DNA of 64,000 bases from Eledone cirrhosa (lineage: Eukaryota; Mollusca; Cephalopoda; Octopoda; Eledonidae). Under the pieces are notes generated by a model. It was not told where the DNA came from. It did not search any database and saw only the letters and a program-made list of their open reading frames with translations. The stretch covers positions 11,096,681-11,160,680 of the forward strand of contig OZ024742.1 in the NCBI GenBank assembly GCA_964016885.1, in the 5' to 3' direction. The translations under genes and the position numbers were made by a program. This document shows, piece after piece, positions 35,001 through 50,990 of this stretch (the first letter of the stretch is position 1; each line of letters opens with the position of its first letter).

Positions 35001-38000
35001 TCTGGGTTAGGACACCTTACAGGTGATATACTCAGGTAAGGTGGGTATATCTGGGTTAGGACACCTTACAGGTGATATACTCTGGTAAGGTGGATATATC
35101 TGGGTTAGGACACCTTACAGGTGATATACTCAGGTAAGGTGGATATATCTGGGTTAGGACACCTTACAGGTGATATACTCAGATAAGGTGGATATATCTG
35201 GGTTATGACACCTTACATGTGATATACTCAGGTAAGGTGGATATATCTGGGCTAGGACACCTTACAGGGGATGTACTCAGGTAAGGTGGATATATCTGGG
35301 TTATGACACCTTACAGGTGATATACTCAGGTAAGGTGAATATATATGGTCTAGGACACCTTACAGGTGATATACTCAGGTAAGGTGGATATATCTGGGTT
35401 AGGACACATTACAGGTGATATACTCAGGTAAGGTGGATATATCTGGGTTAGGACACCTTACAGGTGATATACTCAGGTAAGGTGGATATATCTGGGTTAT
35501 GACACCTTACATGTGATATACTCAGGTAAGGTGGATATATCTGGGTTAGGACACCTTACAGGTGATATACTCAGGTAAGGTGGATATATCTGGGTTATGA
35601 CACCTTACAGGTGATATACTCTGGTAAGGTGGATATATCTGGGTTAGGACACCTTACAGGTGATATACTCTGGTAAGGTGGATATATCTGGGTTAGGACA
35701 CCTTACAGGTGATATACACACGTAAGGGGGATATATCGGGGTTAGGACACCTTACAGGTGATATACACAGGTAAGGGGATATATCTGGGTTAGGACACCT
35801 TACAGGTGATATACTCAGGTAAGGGGGATATATCTGGGTTAGGACACCTTACAGGTGATATACTCAGGTAAGGTGGATATATCTGGGTTATGACACCTTA
35901 CAGGTGATATACTCTGGTAAGGTGGATATATCTGGGCTAGGACACCTTACAGGTGATATACTCAGGTAAGGGGGATATATCTGGGTTAGGACACCTTACA
36001 GGTGATATACACAGGTAAGGGGATATATCTGGGTTAGGACACCTTACAGATGATATACTCAGGTAAGGTGGATATATCTGGGTTAGGACACCTTACAGGT
36101 GATATACACACGTAAGGGGGATATATCGGGGTTAGGACACCTTACAGGTGATATACACAGGTAAGGGGATATATCTGGGTTAGGACACCTTACAGGTGAT
36201 ATACTCAGGTAAGGTGGATATATCTGGGTCATAGGACACCTTACAGGTGATATTCTCATGTGAGGTGGATATATCTGGGTTAGGACACCTTACAGGTGAT
36301 ATACTCAGGTAAGGTGGATATATCTGGGTTAGGACTCCTTACAGGTGATATATTCAGGTAAGGGGGATATAACTGGGTTAGGACACATTACAGGTGTATA
36401 TACTCAGGTAAGATGCATATATCTGGGTCATAGAAACCTTACAAGTGATATACTCAGGTAAGGTGGATATATCTGGGTCATAGGACACCTTACAGGTGAT
36501 ATACGCAGCTAAGGTGGATATATCTGGGTCATAGCACACCTTACAGGTGATATACTCAGGTAAGGTGGATATATCTGGGCTAGGACAACTTACAGATTAT
36601 ATACTCAGGTAAGGTGGATATATCTGTGTCATAGGACACCTTACAGGTGATATACTCAGGTAAGGTGGATATATCTAGTTTAGGACACCTTACAGTGGAT
36701 ATACTCAGGTAAGGTGGATATATCTGTGTCATAGGACACCTTACAGGTGATATACTCAGGTGAGGTGGATATATCTGTGTCATAGGACACCTTACAGGTG
36801 ATATACTCAGGTGAGGTGGATATATCTGCGTCATAGGACACTTTACAGGTGATATATTCAGGTAACGTGGATATAACTGGTCTAGGACACCTTACAGGTG
36901 ATATACTCAGGTAAAGGTGGATATATCTGGGTTAGGACATCTTAGAAGTGATATACACACGTAAGGTGGATATATCTGGGTTAGGACACCTTACAGGTGA
37001 TATACACAGGTAAGGGGGGATATATCTGGGTTAGGACACCTTACAGGTGATATACTCAGGTAAGGTGGATATATCTGGGTTAGGACACCTTACAGGTGAT
37101 ATACTCTGGTAAGGTGGGTATATCTGGGTTAGGACACCTTACAGTTGATATACTCAGGTAAGGTGGATATATCTTGGTTAGGACACCTTACAGGTGATAT
37201 ACACACGTAAGGTGGATATATCGGGGTTAGGACACCTTACAGGTGATATACACACGTAAGGTGGATATATATGGGTTAGGACACCTTACAGGTGATATAC
37301 TCAGGTAAGGTGGATATATCTGGGTTAGGACACCTTACAGGTGATATACTCAGGTAAGGTGGATATATGTGGGTCATAGATCACCTTACAGGTGATATAC
37401 TCAGGTAAGGGGTATATATCTGGGTTAGGACACCTTACAGGTGATATACTCTGGTAATGTGGATATATCTGGGTTAGGACTCCTTACAGGTGATATACTC
37501 AGGTAAGGGGGATATATCTGTGTTAGGACACCTTACACGTGTATATACTCAGGTAAGGTGCATATATCTGGGTCATAGGACACCTTACAAGTTATATACT
37601 CAGGTAAGGTGGATATATCTGGGTCATAGGACACCTTTCAGGTGATATACTCAGGTAAGGTGGGTATATCTGGGTTAGGACACCTTACAGGTGTATATAC
37701 TCAGGTAAGGTGGATATATCTGGTTTAGGACACCTTACAGGTGATATACTCAGGTAAGGTCGATATATCTGGGTTAGGACACCTTACAGGTGATATACTC
37801 AGGTAAGGTGGATATATATGTGTCATAGGACAGCTTACAGGTGATATACGCAGGTATGGTGGATATATCTGCGTCATAGGACACTTTACAGGTGATATAT
37901 TCAGGTAATGTGGATATATCTGGTCTAGGACACCTTACAGGTGATATACTCAGGTAAGGTGGATCTATCTGGGTTAGGACACCTTACAGGTGATATACTC

Positions 38001-41000
38001 AGGTAGGGTGGATATATCTGGGTTAGGACACCTTACAGGTGATATACTCAGGTAAGGTGGATATATCTGGGTTAGGACACCTTACATGTGATATACTCAG
38101 GTAAGGTGGATATATCTGTGTTAGGACACCTTACAGCTGATATACTCAGGTAAGGTGGGTATATCTGGGTTAGGACACCTTACAGGTGATATACTCAGGT
38201 AAGGTGGATATATCTGGGTTAGGACAGCTTACAGGTGATATACTCAGGTGAGGTGGATATATCTGGTTTAGGACACCTTACAGGTGATATACACAGGTAA
38301 GGTGGATATATATCGGTTAGGACACCTGACAGGTGATATACTCAGGTAAGGTGGATATCTCTGGGTTAGCACACCTTACAGGTAATATACTCAGGTAAGG
38401 TGGATATATCTGGGTCATAGGACACCTTACAGGTGATATACTCAGGTAAGGTGGATATATATGGGTTAGGACACCTTACAGGTGATATACACAGGTAAGG
38501 GGATATATCTGGGTTAGGACACCTTACAGGTGATATACTCAGGTAAGGTGGATATATCTGGGTCATAGGACACCTTAGAGGTGATATACTCAGGTAAGGT
38601 GGATATATGTGGGTCATAGATCACCTTACATGTGATATACTCAGGTAAGGGGGATATATCTGGGTTAGGACACCTTACAGGTGATATATTCTGGTAAGGT
38701 GGATATATCTGGGTTAGGACTCCTTACAGGTGATATATTCAGGTAAGGGGGATATATCTGGGTTAGGACACATTACAGGTGTATATACTCAGGTAAGATG
38801 CATATATCTGGGTCATAGAAACCTTACAAGTGATATACTCAGGTAAGGTGGATATAACTGGGTCATAGGACACCTTACAGGTGATATACGCAGCTAAGGT
38901 GGATATATCTGGGTCATAGCACACCTTACAGGTGATATACTCAGGTAAGGTGGATATATCTGGGCTAGGACAACTTACAGATTATATACTCAGGTAAGGT
39001 GGATATATCTGGTTTAGGACACCTTACAGGTGATATACTCAGGTAAGGTGGATATATCTGGTTTAGGACACCTTACAGTTGATATACTCAGGTAAGGTGG
39101 ATATATCTGTCATAGGACACCTTACAGGTGATATACTCAGGTGAGGTGGATATATCTGTGTCATAGGACACCTTACAGGTGATATACTCAGGTGAGGTGG
39201 ATATATCTGCGTCATAGGACACTTTACAGGTGATATATTCAGGTAACGTGGATATAACTGGTCTAGGACACCTTACAGGTGATATACTCAGGTAAAGGTG
39301 GATATATCTGGGTTAGGACATCTTAGAAGTGATATACACACGTAAGGTGGATATATGTGGGTTAGGACACCTTACAGGTGATATACACAGGTAAGGGGGG
39401 ATATATCTGGGTTAGGACACCTTACAGGTGATATACTCAGGTAAGGTGGATATATCTGGGTTAGGACACCTTACAGGTGATATACTCTGGTAAGGTGGGT
39501 ATATCTGGGTTAGGACACCTTACAGTTGATATACTCAGGTAAGGTGGATATATCTTGGTTAGGACACCTTACAGGTGATATACACACGTAAGGTGGATAT
39601 ATCGGGGTTAGGACACCTTACAGGTGATATACACACGTAAGGTGGATATATATGGGTTAGGACACCTTACAGGTGATATAGTCAGGTAAGGTGGATATAT
39701 GTGGGTCATAGATCACCTTACAGGTGATATACTCAGGTAAGGGGTATATATCTGGGTTAGGACTCCTTACAGGTGATATACTCTGGTAATGTGGATATAT
39801 CTGGGTTAGGACTCCTTACAGGTGATATACTCAGGTAAGGGGGATATATCTGTGTTAGGACACCTTACAGGTGTATATACTCAGGTAAGGTGCATATATC
39901 TGGGTCATAGGACACCTTACAAGTTATATACTCAGGTAAGGTGGATATATCTGGGTCATAGGACACCTTTCAGGTGATATACTCAGGTAAGGTGGGTATA
40001 TCTGGGTTAGGACACCTTACAGGTGTATATACTCAGGTAAGGTGGATATATCTGGTTTAGGACACCTTACAGGTGATATACTAAGGTAAGTTGGATATAT
40101 CTTGTTCATAGGACACCTTACAGCTGATATACTCAGGTAAGGTGGATATATCTGGGTTAGGACACCTTACAGTTGATATACTCAGGTAAGGTGGATATAT
40201 ATGTGTCATAGGACAGCTTACAGGTGATATACGCAGGTATGGTGGATATATCTGCGTCATAGGACACTTTACAGGTGATATATTCAGGTAATGTGGATAT
40301 ATCTGGTCTAGGACACCTTACAGGTGATATACTCAGGTAAGGTGGATCTATCTGGGTTAGGACACCTTACAGGTGATATACTCAGGTAAGGTGGATATAT
40401 CTGGGTTAGGACACCTTACAGGTGATATACTCAGGTAAGGTGGATATATCTGGGTTAGGACACCTTATATGTGATATACTCAGGTAAGGTGGATATATCT
40501 GGGTTAGGACACATTACAGCTGATATACTCAGGTAAGGTGGGTATATCTGGGTTAGGACACCTTACAGGTGATATACTCAGGTAAGGTGGATATATCTGG
40601 GTTAGGACAGCTTACAGGTGATATACTCAGGTAAGGTGGATATATCTGGGTTAGGACACCTGACAGGTGATATACTCAGGTAAGGTGGATATCTCTGGGT
40701 TAGCACACCTTACAGGTAATATACTCAGGTAAGGTGGATATATCTGGGTTAGGACACCTTACAGGTGATATACTCAGGTAAGGTGGATATATCTGGGTTA
40801 GGACAGCTTACAGGTGATATACTCAGGTAAGGTGGATATATCTGGGTTAGGACACCTGACAGGTGATATACTCAGGTAAGGTGGATATCTCTGGGTTAGC
40901 ACACCTTACAGGTGATATACTCAGGTAAGGTGGATATATCTGGGTTAGGACACCTTACAGTTGATATACTCAGGTGAGGTGGATATATCTGGTTTAGGAC

Positions 41001-44000
41001 ACCTTACAGGTGATATACTCAGGTAAGGTGGATATATATCGGTTAGGACACCTGACAGGTGATATACTCAGGTAAGGTGGATATCTCTGGGTTAGCACAC
41101 CTTACAGGTAATATACTCAGGTAAGGTGGATATATCTGGGTCATAGGACACCTTACAGGTGATATACTCAGGTAAGGTGGATATATATGGGTTAGGACAC
41201 CTTACAGGTGATATACTCAGGTAAGGTGGATATATCTGGGTTAGGACACCTTACAGGTGATATACTCAGGTAAGGTGGATATATCTGGGTTAGGACACCT
41301 TACAGGTGATATACTCAGGTAAGGTGGATGTATCTGGTCTAGGACACCTTACAGGTGATATACTCAGGTAAGGTGGATATATCTGGGTTAGGACACCTTA
41401 CAGGTGATATACTCAGGTAAGGTGGATATATCTGGCTTAGGACACCTTACAGGTGATATACTCAGGTAAGGTGGGTATATCTGGGTTAGGACACCTTACA
41501 GGAGATATACTCAGGTAAGGTGGGTATATCTGGGTTAGGACACCTTACAGGTGATATACTCAGGTGAGGTGGGTATATCTGGTTTAGGACACCTTACAGT
41601 TGATATACTCAGGTGAGGTGGGTATATCTGGTTTAGGACACCTTACAGGTGATATACTCAGGTAAGGTGGATATATCTGGGTTAGGACACCTTACAGGTG
41701 ATATACTCAGGTAAGCTGGATATATCTGGGTTAGGACACCTTACAGGTGATATACTCAGGTAAGGTGGGTATATCTGGGTTAGGACAACTTACAGGTGAT
41801 ATACTCAGGTAAGGTGGATATATCTGGGTTAGGACACCTTACAGGTGATATACTCAGGTAAGGTGGATATATCTGGGTTACGACACCTTACAGGTGATAT
41901 ACTCAGGTAAGGTGGGTATATCTGGGTTAGGACACCTTACAGGTAATATACTCAGGTAAGGTGGATATATCTGGGTTAGGACACTTTCCAGGTGATATAC
42001 TCAGGTGATGTGGATATATCTGGTCTAGGACACCTTACAGGTGATATACTCAGGTAAGGTGGATATATGTGGGTTAGGACACCTTACAGTTGATATACTC
42101 AGGTAAGGTGGATATATCTGGTCTAGGACAACTTACAGGTGATATACTCAGGTAAGGTGGATATATGTGGGTTAGGACACCTTACAGTTGATATACTCAG
42201 GTAAGGTGGATATATCTGGTCTAGGACACCTTACAGGTGATATACTCAGGTAAGGTGGATATATCTGGGTAAGGACACCTTACAGTTGATATACTCAGGT
42301 AAGGTGGATATATCTGGGTTAGGACACCTTGCAGGGGATATAATCAGGTGAGGTGGATATATCTGGTCTAGGACACCTTACAGGTGATATACTCAGGTAA
42401 GGTGGATATATCTGGGTTAGGACACTTTACAGGTGATATACTCAGGTGAGGTGGATATATCTGGTCTAGGACACCTTACAGTTGATATACTCAGGTAAGG
42501 TGGATATATCTGGGTTAGGACACTTTACAGGTGATATACTCAGGTGAGGTGGATATATCTGGGTTAGGACACCTTACAGGTGATATACTCAGGTGAGGTG
42601 GATATATCTGGTCTAGGACACCTTACAGGTGATATACTCAGGTAAGGTGGATATATATGTGTCATAGGACAGCTTACAGGTGATATACGCAGGTATGGTG
42701 GATATATCTGCGTCATAGGACACTTTACAGGTGATATATTCAGGTAATGTGGATATATCTGGTCTAGGACACCTTACAGGTGATATACTCAGGTAAGGTG
42801 GATATATGTGGATTAGGACACCTTACAGTTGATATACTCAGGTAAGGTGGATATATCTGGTCTAGGACACCTTACAGGTGATATACTCAGGTAAGGTGGA
42901 TATATGTGGGTTAGGACACCTTACAGTTGATATACTCAGGTAAGGTGGATATATCTGGTCTAGGACACCTTACAGGTGATATACTCAGGTAAGGTGGATA
43001 TATCTTGGTTAGGACACCTTACATGTGATATACTCAGGTAAGGTGGATATATCTTGGTTAGGACACCTTACAGTTGATATACTCAGGTAAGGTGGATATA
43101 TCTGGGTTAGGACACCTTGCAGGGGATATACTCAGGTGAGGTGGATATATCTGGTCTAGGACACCTTACAGGTGATATACTCAGGCAAGGTGGATATATC
43201 TGGGTTAGGACACTTTACAGGTGATATACTCAGGTGAGGTGGATATATCTGGTCTAGGACACCTTACAGTTGATATACTCAGGTAAGGTGGATATATCTG
43301 GGTTAGGACACTTTACAGGTGATATACTCAGGTGAGGTGGATATATCTGGTCTAGGACACCTTACAGTTGATATACTCAGGTTAGGTGGATATATCTGTG
43401 TTAGGACACCTTACAGGTGATTTACTCAGGTAAGGTGGATAAATCTGTGTCATAGGACACCTTACAGGTGATATACTCAGGTAAGGTGGATATATCTGGG
43501 TTAGGACACCTTACAGGTGATATACTCAGGTAAGGTGGATATATCTGGGTTAGGACACCTTACAGGTGATATACTCAGGTAAGGTGGGTATATCTGGGTT
43601 AGGACACCTTACAGGTGATATACTCTGGTAAGGTGGATATATCTGGGTTAGGACACCTTACAGGTGATATACTCAGGTAAGGTGGATATATCTGGGTTAG
43701 GACACCTTACAGGTGATATACTCAGATAAGGTGGATATATCTGGGTTATGACACCTTACATGTGATATACTCAGGTAAGGTGGATATATCTGGGCTAGGA
43801 CACCTTACAGGGGATGTACTCAGGTAAGGTGGATATATCTGGGTTATGACACCTTACAGGTGATATACTCAGGTAAGGTGAATATATATGGTCTAGGACA
43901 CCTTACAGGTGATATACTCAGGTAAGGTGGATATATCTGGGTTAGGACACATTACAGGTGATATACTCAGGTAAGGTGGATATATCTGGGTTAGGACACC

Positions 44001-47000
44001 TTACAGGTGATATACTCAGGTAAGGTGGATATATCTGGGTTATGACACCTTACATGTGATATACTCAGGTAAGGTGGATATATCTGGGTTAGGACACCTT
44101 ACAGGTGATATACTCAGGTAAGGTGGATATATCTGGGTTATGACACCTTACAGGTGATATACTCTGGTAAGGTGGATATATCTGGGTTAGGACACCTTAC
44201 AGGTGATATACTCAGGTAAGGGGGATATATCTGGGTTAGGACACCTTACAGGTGATATACTCAGGTAAGGTGGATATATCTGGGTTATGACACCTTACAG
44301 GTGATATACTCTGGTAAGGTGGATATATCTGGGCTAGGACACCTTACAGGTGATATACTCAGGTAAGGGGGATATATCTGGGTTAGGACACCTTACAGGT
44401 GATATACACAGGTAAGGGGATATATCTGGGTTAGGACACCTTACAGATGATATACTCAGGTAAGGTGGATATATCTGGGTTAGGACACCTTACAGGTGAT
44501 ATACACACGTAAGGGGGATATATCGGGGTTAGGACACCTTACAGGTGATATACACAGGTAAGGGGATATATCTGGGTTAGGACACCTTACAGGTGATATA
44601 CTCAGGTAAGGTGGATATATCTGGGTCATAGGACACCTTACAGGTGATATTCTCATGTGAGGTGGATATATCTGGGTTAGGACACCTTACAGGTGATATA
44701 CTCAGGTAAGGTGGATATATCTGGGTTAGGACTCCTTACAGGTGATATATTCAGGTAAGGGGGATATAACTGGGTTAGGACACATTACAGGTGTATATAC
44801 TCAGGTAAGATGCATATATCTGGGTCATAGAAACCTTACAAGTGATATACTCAGGTAAGGTGGATATATCTGGGTCATAGGACACCTTACAGGTGATATA
44901 CGCAGCTAAGGTGGATATATCTGGGTCATAGCACACCTTACAGGTGATATACTCAGGTAAGGTGGATATATCTGGGCTAGGACAACTTACAGATTATATA
45001 CTCAGGTAAGGTGGATATATCTGTGTCATAGGACACCTTACAGGTGATATACTCAGGTAAGGTGGATATATCTGGTTTAGGACACCTTACAGTGGATATA
45101 CTCAGGTAAGGTGGATATATCTGTGTCATAGGACACCTTACAGGTGATATACTCAGGTGAGGTGGATATATCTGTGTCATAGGACACCTTACAGGTGATA
45201 TACTCAGGTGAGGTGGATATATCTGCGTCATAGGACACTTTACAGGTGATATATTCAGGTAACGTGGATATAACTGGTCTAGGACACCTTACAGGTGATA
45301 TACTCAGGTAAAGGTGGATATATCTGGGTTAGGACATCTTAGAAGTGATATACACACGTAAGGTGGATATATCTGGGTTAGGACACCTTACAGGTGATAT
45401 ACACAGGTAAGGGGGGATATATCTGGGTTAGGACACCTTACAGGTGATATACTCAGGTAAGGTGGATATATCTGGGTTAGGACACCTTACAGGTGATATA
45501 CTCTGGTAAGGTGGGTATATCTGGGTTAGGACACCTTACAGTTGATATACTCAGGTAAGGTGGATATATCTTGGTTAGGACACCTTACAGGTGATATACA
45601 CACGTAAGGTGGATATATCGGGGTTAGGACACCTTACAGGTGATATACACACGTAAGGTGGATATATATGGGTTAGGACACCTTACAGGTGATATACTCA
45701 GGTAAGGTGGATATATCTGGGTTAGGACACCTTACAGGTGATATACTCAGGTAAGGTGGATATATGTGGGTCATAGATCACCTTACAGGTGATATACTCA
45801 GGTAAGGGGTATATATCTGGGTTAGGACACCTTACAGGTGATATACTCTGGTAATGTGGATATATCTGGGTTAGGACTCCTTACAGGTGATATACTCAGG
45901 TAAGGGGGATATATCTGTGTTAGGACACCTTACACGTGTATATACTCAGGTAAGGTGCATATATCTGGGTCATAGGACACCTTACAAGTTATATACTCAG
46001 GTAAGGTGGATATATCTGGGTCATAGGACACCTTTCAGGTGATATACTCAGGTAAGGTGGGTATATCTGGGTTAGGACACCTTACAGGTGTATATACTCA
46101 GGTAAGGTGGATATATCTGGTTTAGGACACCTTACAGGTGATATACTCAGGTAAGGTCGATATATCTGGGTTAGGACACCTTACAGGTGATATACTCAGG
46201 TAAGGTGGATATATATGTGTCATAGGACAGCTTACAGGTGATATACGCAGGTATGGTGGATATATCTGCGTCATAGGACACTTTACAGGTGATATATTCA
46301 GGTAATGTGGATATATCTGGTCTAGGACACCTTACAGGTGATATACTCAGGTAAGGTGGATCTATCTGGGTTAGGACACCTTACAGGTGATATACTCAGG
46401 TAGGGTGGATATATCTGGGTTAGGACACCTTACAGGTGATATACTCAGGTAAGGTGGATATATCTGGGTTAGGACACCTTACATGTGATATACTCAGGTA
46501 AGGTGGATATATCTGTGTTAGGACACCTTACAGCTGATATACTCAGGTAAGGTGGGTATATCTGGGTTAGGACACCTTACAGGTGATATACTCAGGTAAG
46601 GTGGATATATCTGGGTTAGGACAGCTTACAGGTGATATACTCAGGTGAGGTGGATATATCTGGTTTAGGACACCTTACAGGTGATATACACAGGTAAGGT
46701 GGATATATATCGGTTAGGACACCTGACAGGTGATATACTCAGGTAAGGTGGATATCTCTGGGTTAGCACACCTTACAGGTAATATACTCAGGTAAGGTGG
46801 ATATATCTGGGTCATAGGACACCTTACAGGTGATATACTCAGGTAAGGTGGATATATATGGGTTAGGACACCTTACAGGTGATATACACAGGTAAGGGGA
46901 TATATCTGGGTTAGGACACCTTACAGGTGATATACTCAGGTAAGGTGGATATATCTGGGTCATAGGACACCTTAGAGGTGATATACTCAGGTAAGGTGGA

Positions 47001-47440
47001 TATATGTGGGTCATAGATCACCTTACATGTGATATACTCAGGTAAGGGGGATATATCTGGGTTAGGACACCTTACAGGTGATATATTCTGGTAAGGTGGA
47101 TATATCTGGGTTAGGACTCCTTACAGGTGATATATTCAGGTAAGGGGGATATATCTGGGTTAGGACACATTACAGGTGTATATACTCAGGTAAGATGCAT
47201 ATATCTGGGTCATAGAAACCTTACAAGTGATATACTCAGGTAAGGTGGATATAACTGGGTCATAGGACACCTTACAGGTGATATACGCAGCTAAGGTGGA
47301 TATATCTGGGTCATAGCACACCTTACAGGTGATATACTCAGGTAAGGTGGATATATCTGGGCTAGGACAACTTACAGATTATATACTCAGGTAAGGTGGA
47401 TATATCTGGTTTAGGACACCTTACAGGTGATATACTCAGG
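26100..47440. repeat. Seven-copy block marked by ACAACTTACAGATTATATAC
   Basis: The rare monomer GGGCTAGGACAACTTACAGA occurs with its GACAACT at 26,161, 28,544, 32,929, 36,584, 38,969, 44,981 and 47,366. Gaps are 2,383, 4,385, 3,655, 2,385, 6,012 and 2,385 bp. The same neighbours flank it (CGCAGCTAAGG and TCATAGCACACC before, TCAGGTGAGG and TCTGCGTCATAGG after). It is an older duplication layer carried along by the 8.4-kb event. Confidence 0.9.
34081..42640. repeat. 8.5-kb segmental duplication, left copy
   Basis: From about 34,081 the order of variant monomers is reproduced from about 42,624. The offset is 8,543 bp on the left part, 8,397 bp after about 35,640-35,880 (a three-monomer, 146-bp indel) and 8,348 bp after about 41,300 (a one-monomer, 49-bp indel). 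Within blocks the copies appear nearly identical by eye. Confidence 0.92.
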
Positions 47441-50400
47441 TAAGGTGGATATATCTGGTTTAGGACACCTTACAGTTGATATACTCAGGTAAGGTGGATA
47501 TATCTGTCATAGGACACCTTACAGGTGATATACTCAGGTGAGGTGGATATATCTGTGTCATAGGACACCTTACAGGTGATATACTCAGGTGAGGTGGATA
47601 TATCTGCGTCATAGGACACTTTACAGGTGATATATTCAGGTAACGTGGATATAACTGGTCTAGGACACCTTACAGGTGATATACTCAGGTAAAGGTGGAT
47701 ATATCTGGGTTAGGACATCTTAGAAGTGATATACACACGTAAGGTGGATATATGTGGGTTAGGACACCTTACAGGTGATATACACAGGTAAGGGGGGATA
47801 TATCTGGGTTAGGACACCTTACAGGTGATATACTCAGGTAAGGTGGATATATCTGGGTTAGGACACCTTACAGGTGATATACTCTGGTAAGGTGGGTATA
47901 TCTGGGTTAGGACACCTTACAGTTGATATACTCAGGTAAGGTGGATATATCTTGGTTAGGACACCTTACAGGTGATATACACACGTAAGGTGGATATATC
48001 GGGGTTAGGACACCTTACAGGTGATATACACACGTAAGGTGGATATATATGGGTTAGGACACCTTACAGGTGATATAGTCAGGTAAGGTGGATATATGTG
48101 GGTCATAGATCACCTTACAGGTGATATACTCAGGTAAGGGGTATATATCTGGGTTAGGACTCCTTACAGGTGATATACTCTGGTAATGTGGATATATCTG
48201 GGTTAGGACTCCTTACAGGTGATATACTCAGGTAAGGGGGATATATCTGTGTTAGGACACCTTACAGGTGTATATACTCAGGTAAGGTGCATATATCTGG
48301 GTCATAGGACACCTTACAAGTTATATACTCAGGTAAGGTGGATATATCTGGGTCATAGGACACCTTTCAGGTGATATACTCAGGTAAGGTGGGTATATCT
48401 GGGTTAGGACACCTTACAGGTGTATATACTCAGGTAAGGTGGATATATCTGGTTTAGGACACCTTACAGGTGATATACTAAGGTAAGTTGGATATATCTT
48501 GTTCATAGGACACCTTACAGCTGATATACTCAGGTAAGGTGGATATATCTGGGTTAGGACACCTTACAGTTGATATACTCAGGTAAGGTGGATATATATG
48601 TGTCATAGGACAGCTTACAGGTGATATACGCAGGTATGGTGGATATATCTGCGTCATAGGACACTTTACAGGTGATATATTCAGGTAATGTGGATATATC
48701 TGGTCTAGGACACCTTACAGGTGATATACTCAGGTAAGGTGGATCTATCTGGGTTAGGACACCTTACAGGTGATATACTCAGGTAAGGTGGATATATCTG
48801 GGTTAGGACACCTTACAGGTGATATACTCAGGTAAGGTGGATATATCTGGGTTAGGACACCTTATATGTGATATACTCAGGTAAGGTGGATATATCTGGG
48901 TTAGGACACATTACAGCTGATATACTCAGGTAAGGTGGGTATATCTGGGTTAGGACACCTTACAGGTGATATACTCAGGTAAGGTGGATATATCTGGGTT
49001 AGGACAGCTTACAGGTGATATACTCAGGTAAGGTGGATATATCTGGGTTAGGACACCTGACAGGTGATATACTCAGGTAAGGTGGATATCTCTGGGTTAG
49101 CACACCTTACAGGTAATATACTCAGGTAAGGTGGATATATCTGGGTTAGGACACCTTACAGGTGATATACTCAGGTAAGGTGGATATATCTGGGTTAGGA
49201 CAGCTTACAGGTGATATACTCAGGTAAGGTGGATATATCTGGGTTAGGACACCTGACAGGTGATATACTCAGGTAAGGTGGATATCTCTGGGTTAGCACA
49301 CCTTACAGGTGATATACTCAGGTAAGGTGGATATATCTGGGTTAGGACACCTTACAGTTGATATACTCAGGTGAGGTGGATATATCTGGTTTAGGACACC
49401 TTACAGGTGATATACTCAGGTAAGGTGGATATATATCGGTTAGGACACCTGACAGGTGATATACTCAGGTAAGGTGGATATCTCTGGGTTAGCACACCTT
49501 ACAGGTAATATACTCAGGTAAGGTGGATATATCTGGGTCATAGGACACCTTACAGGTGATATACTCAGGTAAGGTGGATATATATGGGTTAGGACACCTT
49601 ACAGGTGATATACTCAGGTAAGGTGGATATATCTGGGTTAGGACACCTTACAGGTGATATACTCAGGTAAGGTGGATGTATCTGGTCTAGGACACCTTAC
49701 AGGTGATATACTCAGGTAAGGTGGATATATCTGGGTTAGGACACCTTACAGGTGATATACTCAGGTAAGGTGGATATATCTGGCTTAGGACACCTTACAG
49801 GTGATATACTCAGGTAAGGTGGGTATATCTGGGTTAGGACACCTTACAGGAGATATACTCAGGTAAGGTGGGTATATCTGGGTTAGGACACCTTACAGGT
49901 GATATACTCAGGTGAGGTGGGTATATCTGGTTTAGGACACCTTACAGTTGATATACTCAGGTGAGGTGGGTATATCTGGTTTAGGACACCTTACAGGTGA
50001 TATACTCAGGTAAGGTGGATATATCTGGGTTAGGACACCTTACAGGTGATATACTCAGGTAAGCTGGATATATCTGGGTTAGGACACCTTACAGGTGATA
50101 TACTCAGGTAAGGTGGGTATATCTGGGTTAGGACAACTTACAGGTGATATACTCAGGTAAGGTGGATATATCTGGGTTAGGACACCTTACAGGTGATATA
50201 CTCAGGTAAGGTGGATATATCTGGGTTACGACACCTTACAGGTGATATACTCAGGTAAGGTGGGTATATCTGGGTTAGGACACCTTACAGGTAATATACT
50301 CAGGTAAGGTGGATATATCTGGGTTAGGACACTTTCCAGGTGATATACTCAGGTGATGTGGATATATCTGGTCTAGGACACCTTACAGGTGATATACTCA

Positions 50401-50990
50401 GGTAAGGTGGATATATGTGGGTTAGGACACCTTACAGTTGATATACTCAGGTAAGGTGGATATATCTGGTCTAGGACAACTTACAGGTGATATACTCAGG
50501 TAAGGTGGATATATGTGGGTTAGGACACCTTACAGTTGATATACTCAGGTAAGGTGGATATATCTGGTCTAGGACACCTTACAGGTGATATACTCAGGTA
50601 AGGTGGATATATCTGGGTAAGGACACCTTACAGTTGATATACTCAGGTAAGGTGGATATATCTGGGTTAGGACACCTTGCAGGGGATATAATCAGGTGAG
50701 GTGGATATATCTGGTCTAGGACACCTTACAGGTGATATACTCAGGTAAGGTGGATATATCTGGGTTAGGACACTTTACAGGTGATATACTCAGGTGAGGT
50801 GGATATATCTGGTCTAGGACACCTTACAGTTGATATACTCAGGTAAGGTGGATATATCTGGGTTAGGACACTTTACAGGTGATATACTCAGGTGAGGTGG
50901 ATATATCTGGGTTAGGACACCTTACAGGTGATATACTCAGGTGAGGTGGATATATCTGGTCTAGGACACCTTACAGGTGATATACTCAGG
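42624..50990. repeat. 8.4-kb segmental duplication, right copy
   Basis: Direct tandem partner of 34,081-42,640. It starts at the GTGTCATAGGACAGCTTACA marker region after 42,640. It ends near 50,990, where CTCAGGTTAGG follows instead of returning to the start of the block. Indels of exactly one or three monomers separate the copies, as expected from slippage or unequal exchange within a tandem array. Confidence 0.92.
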
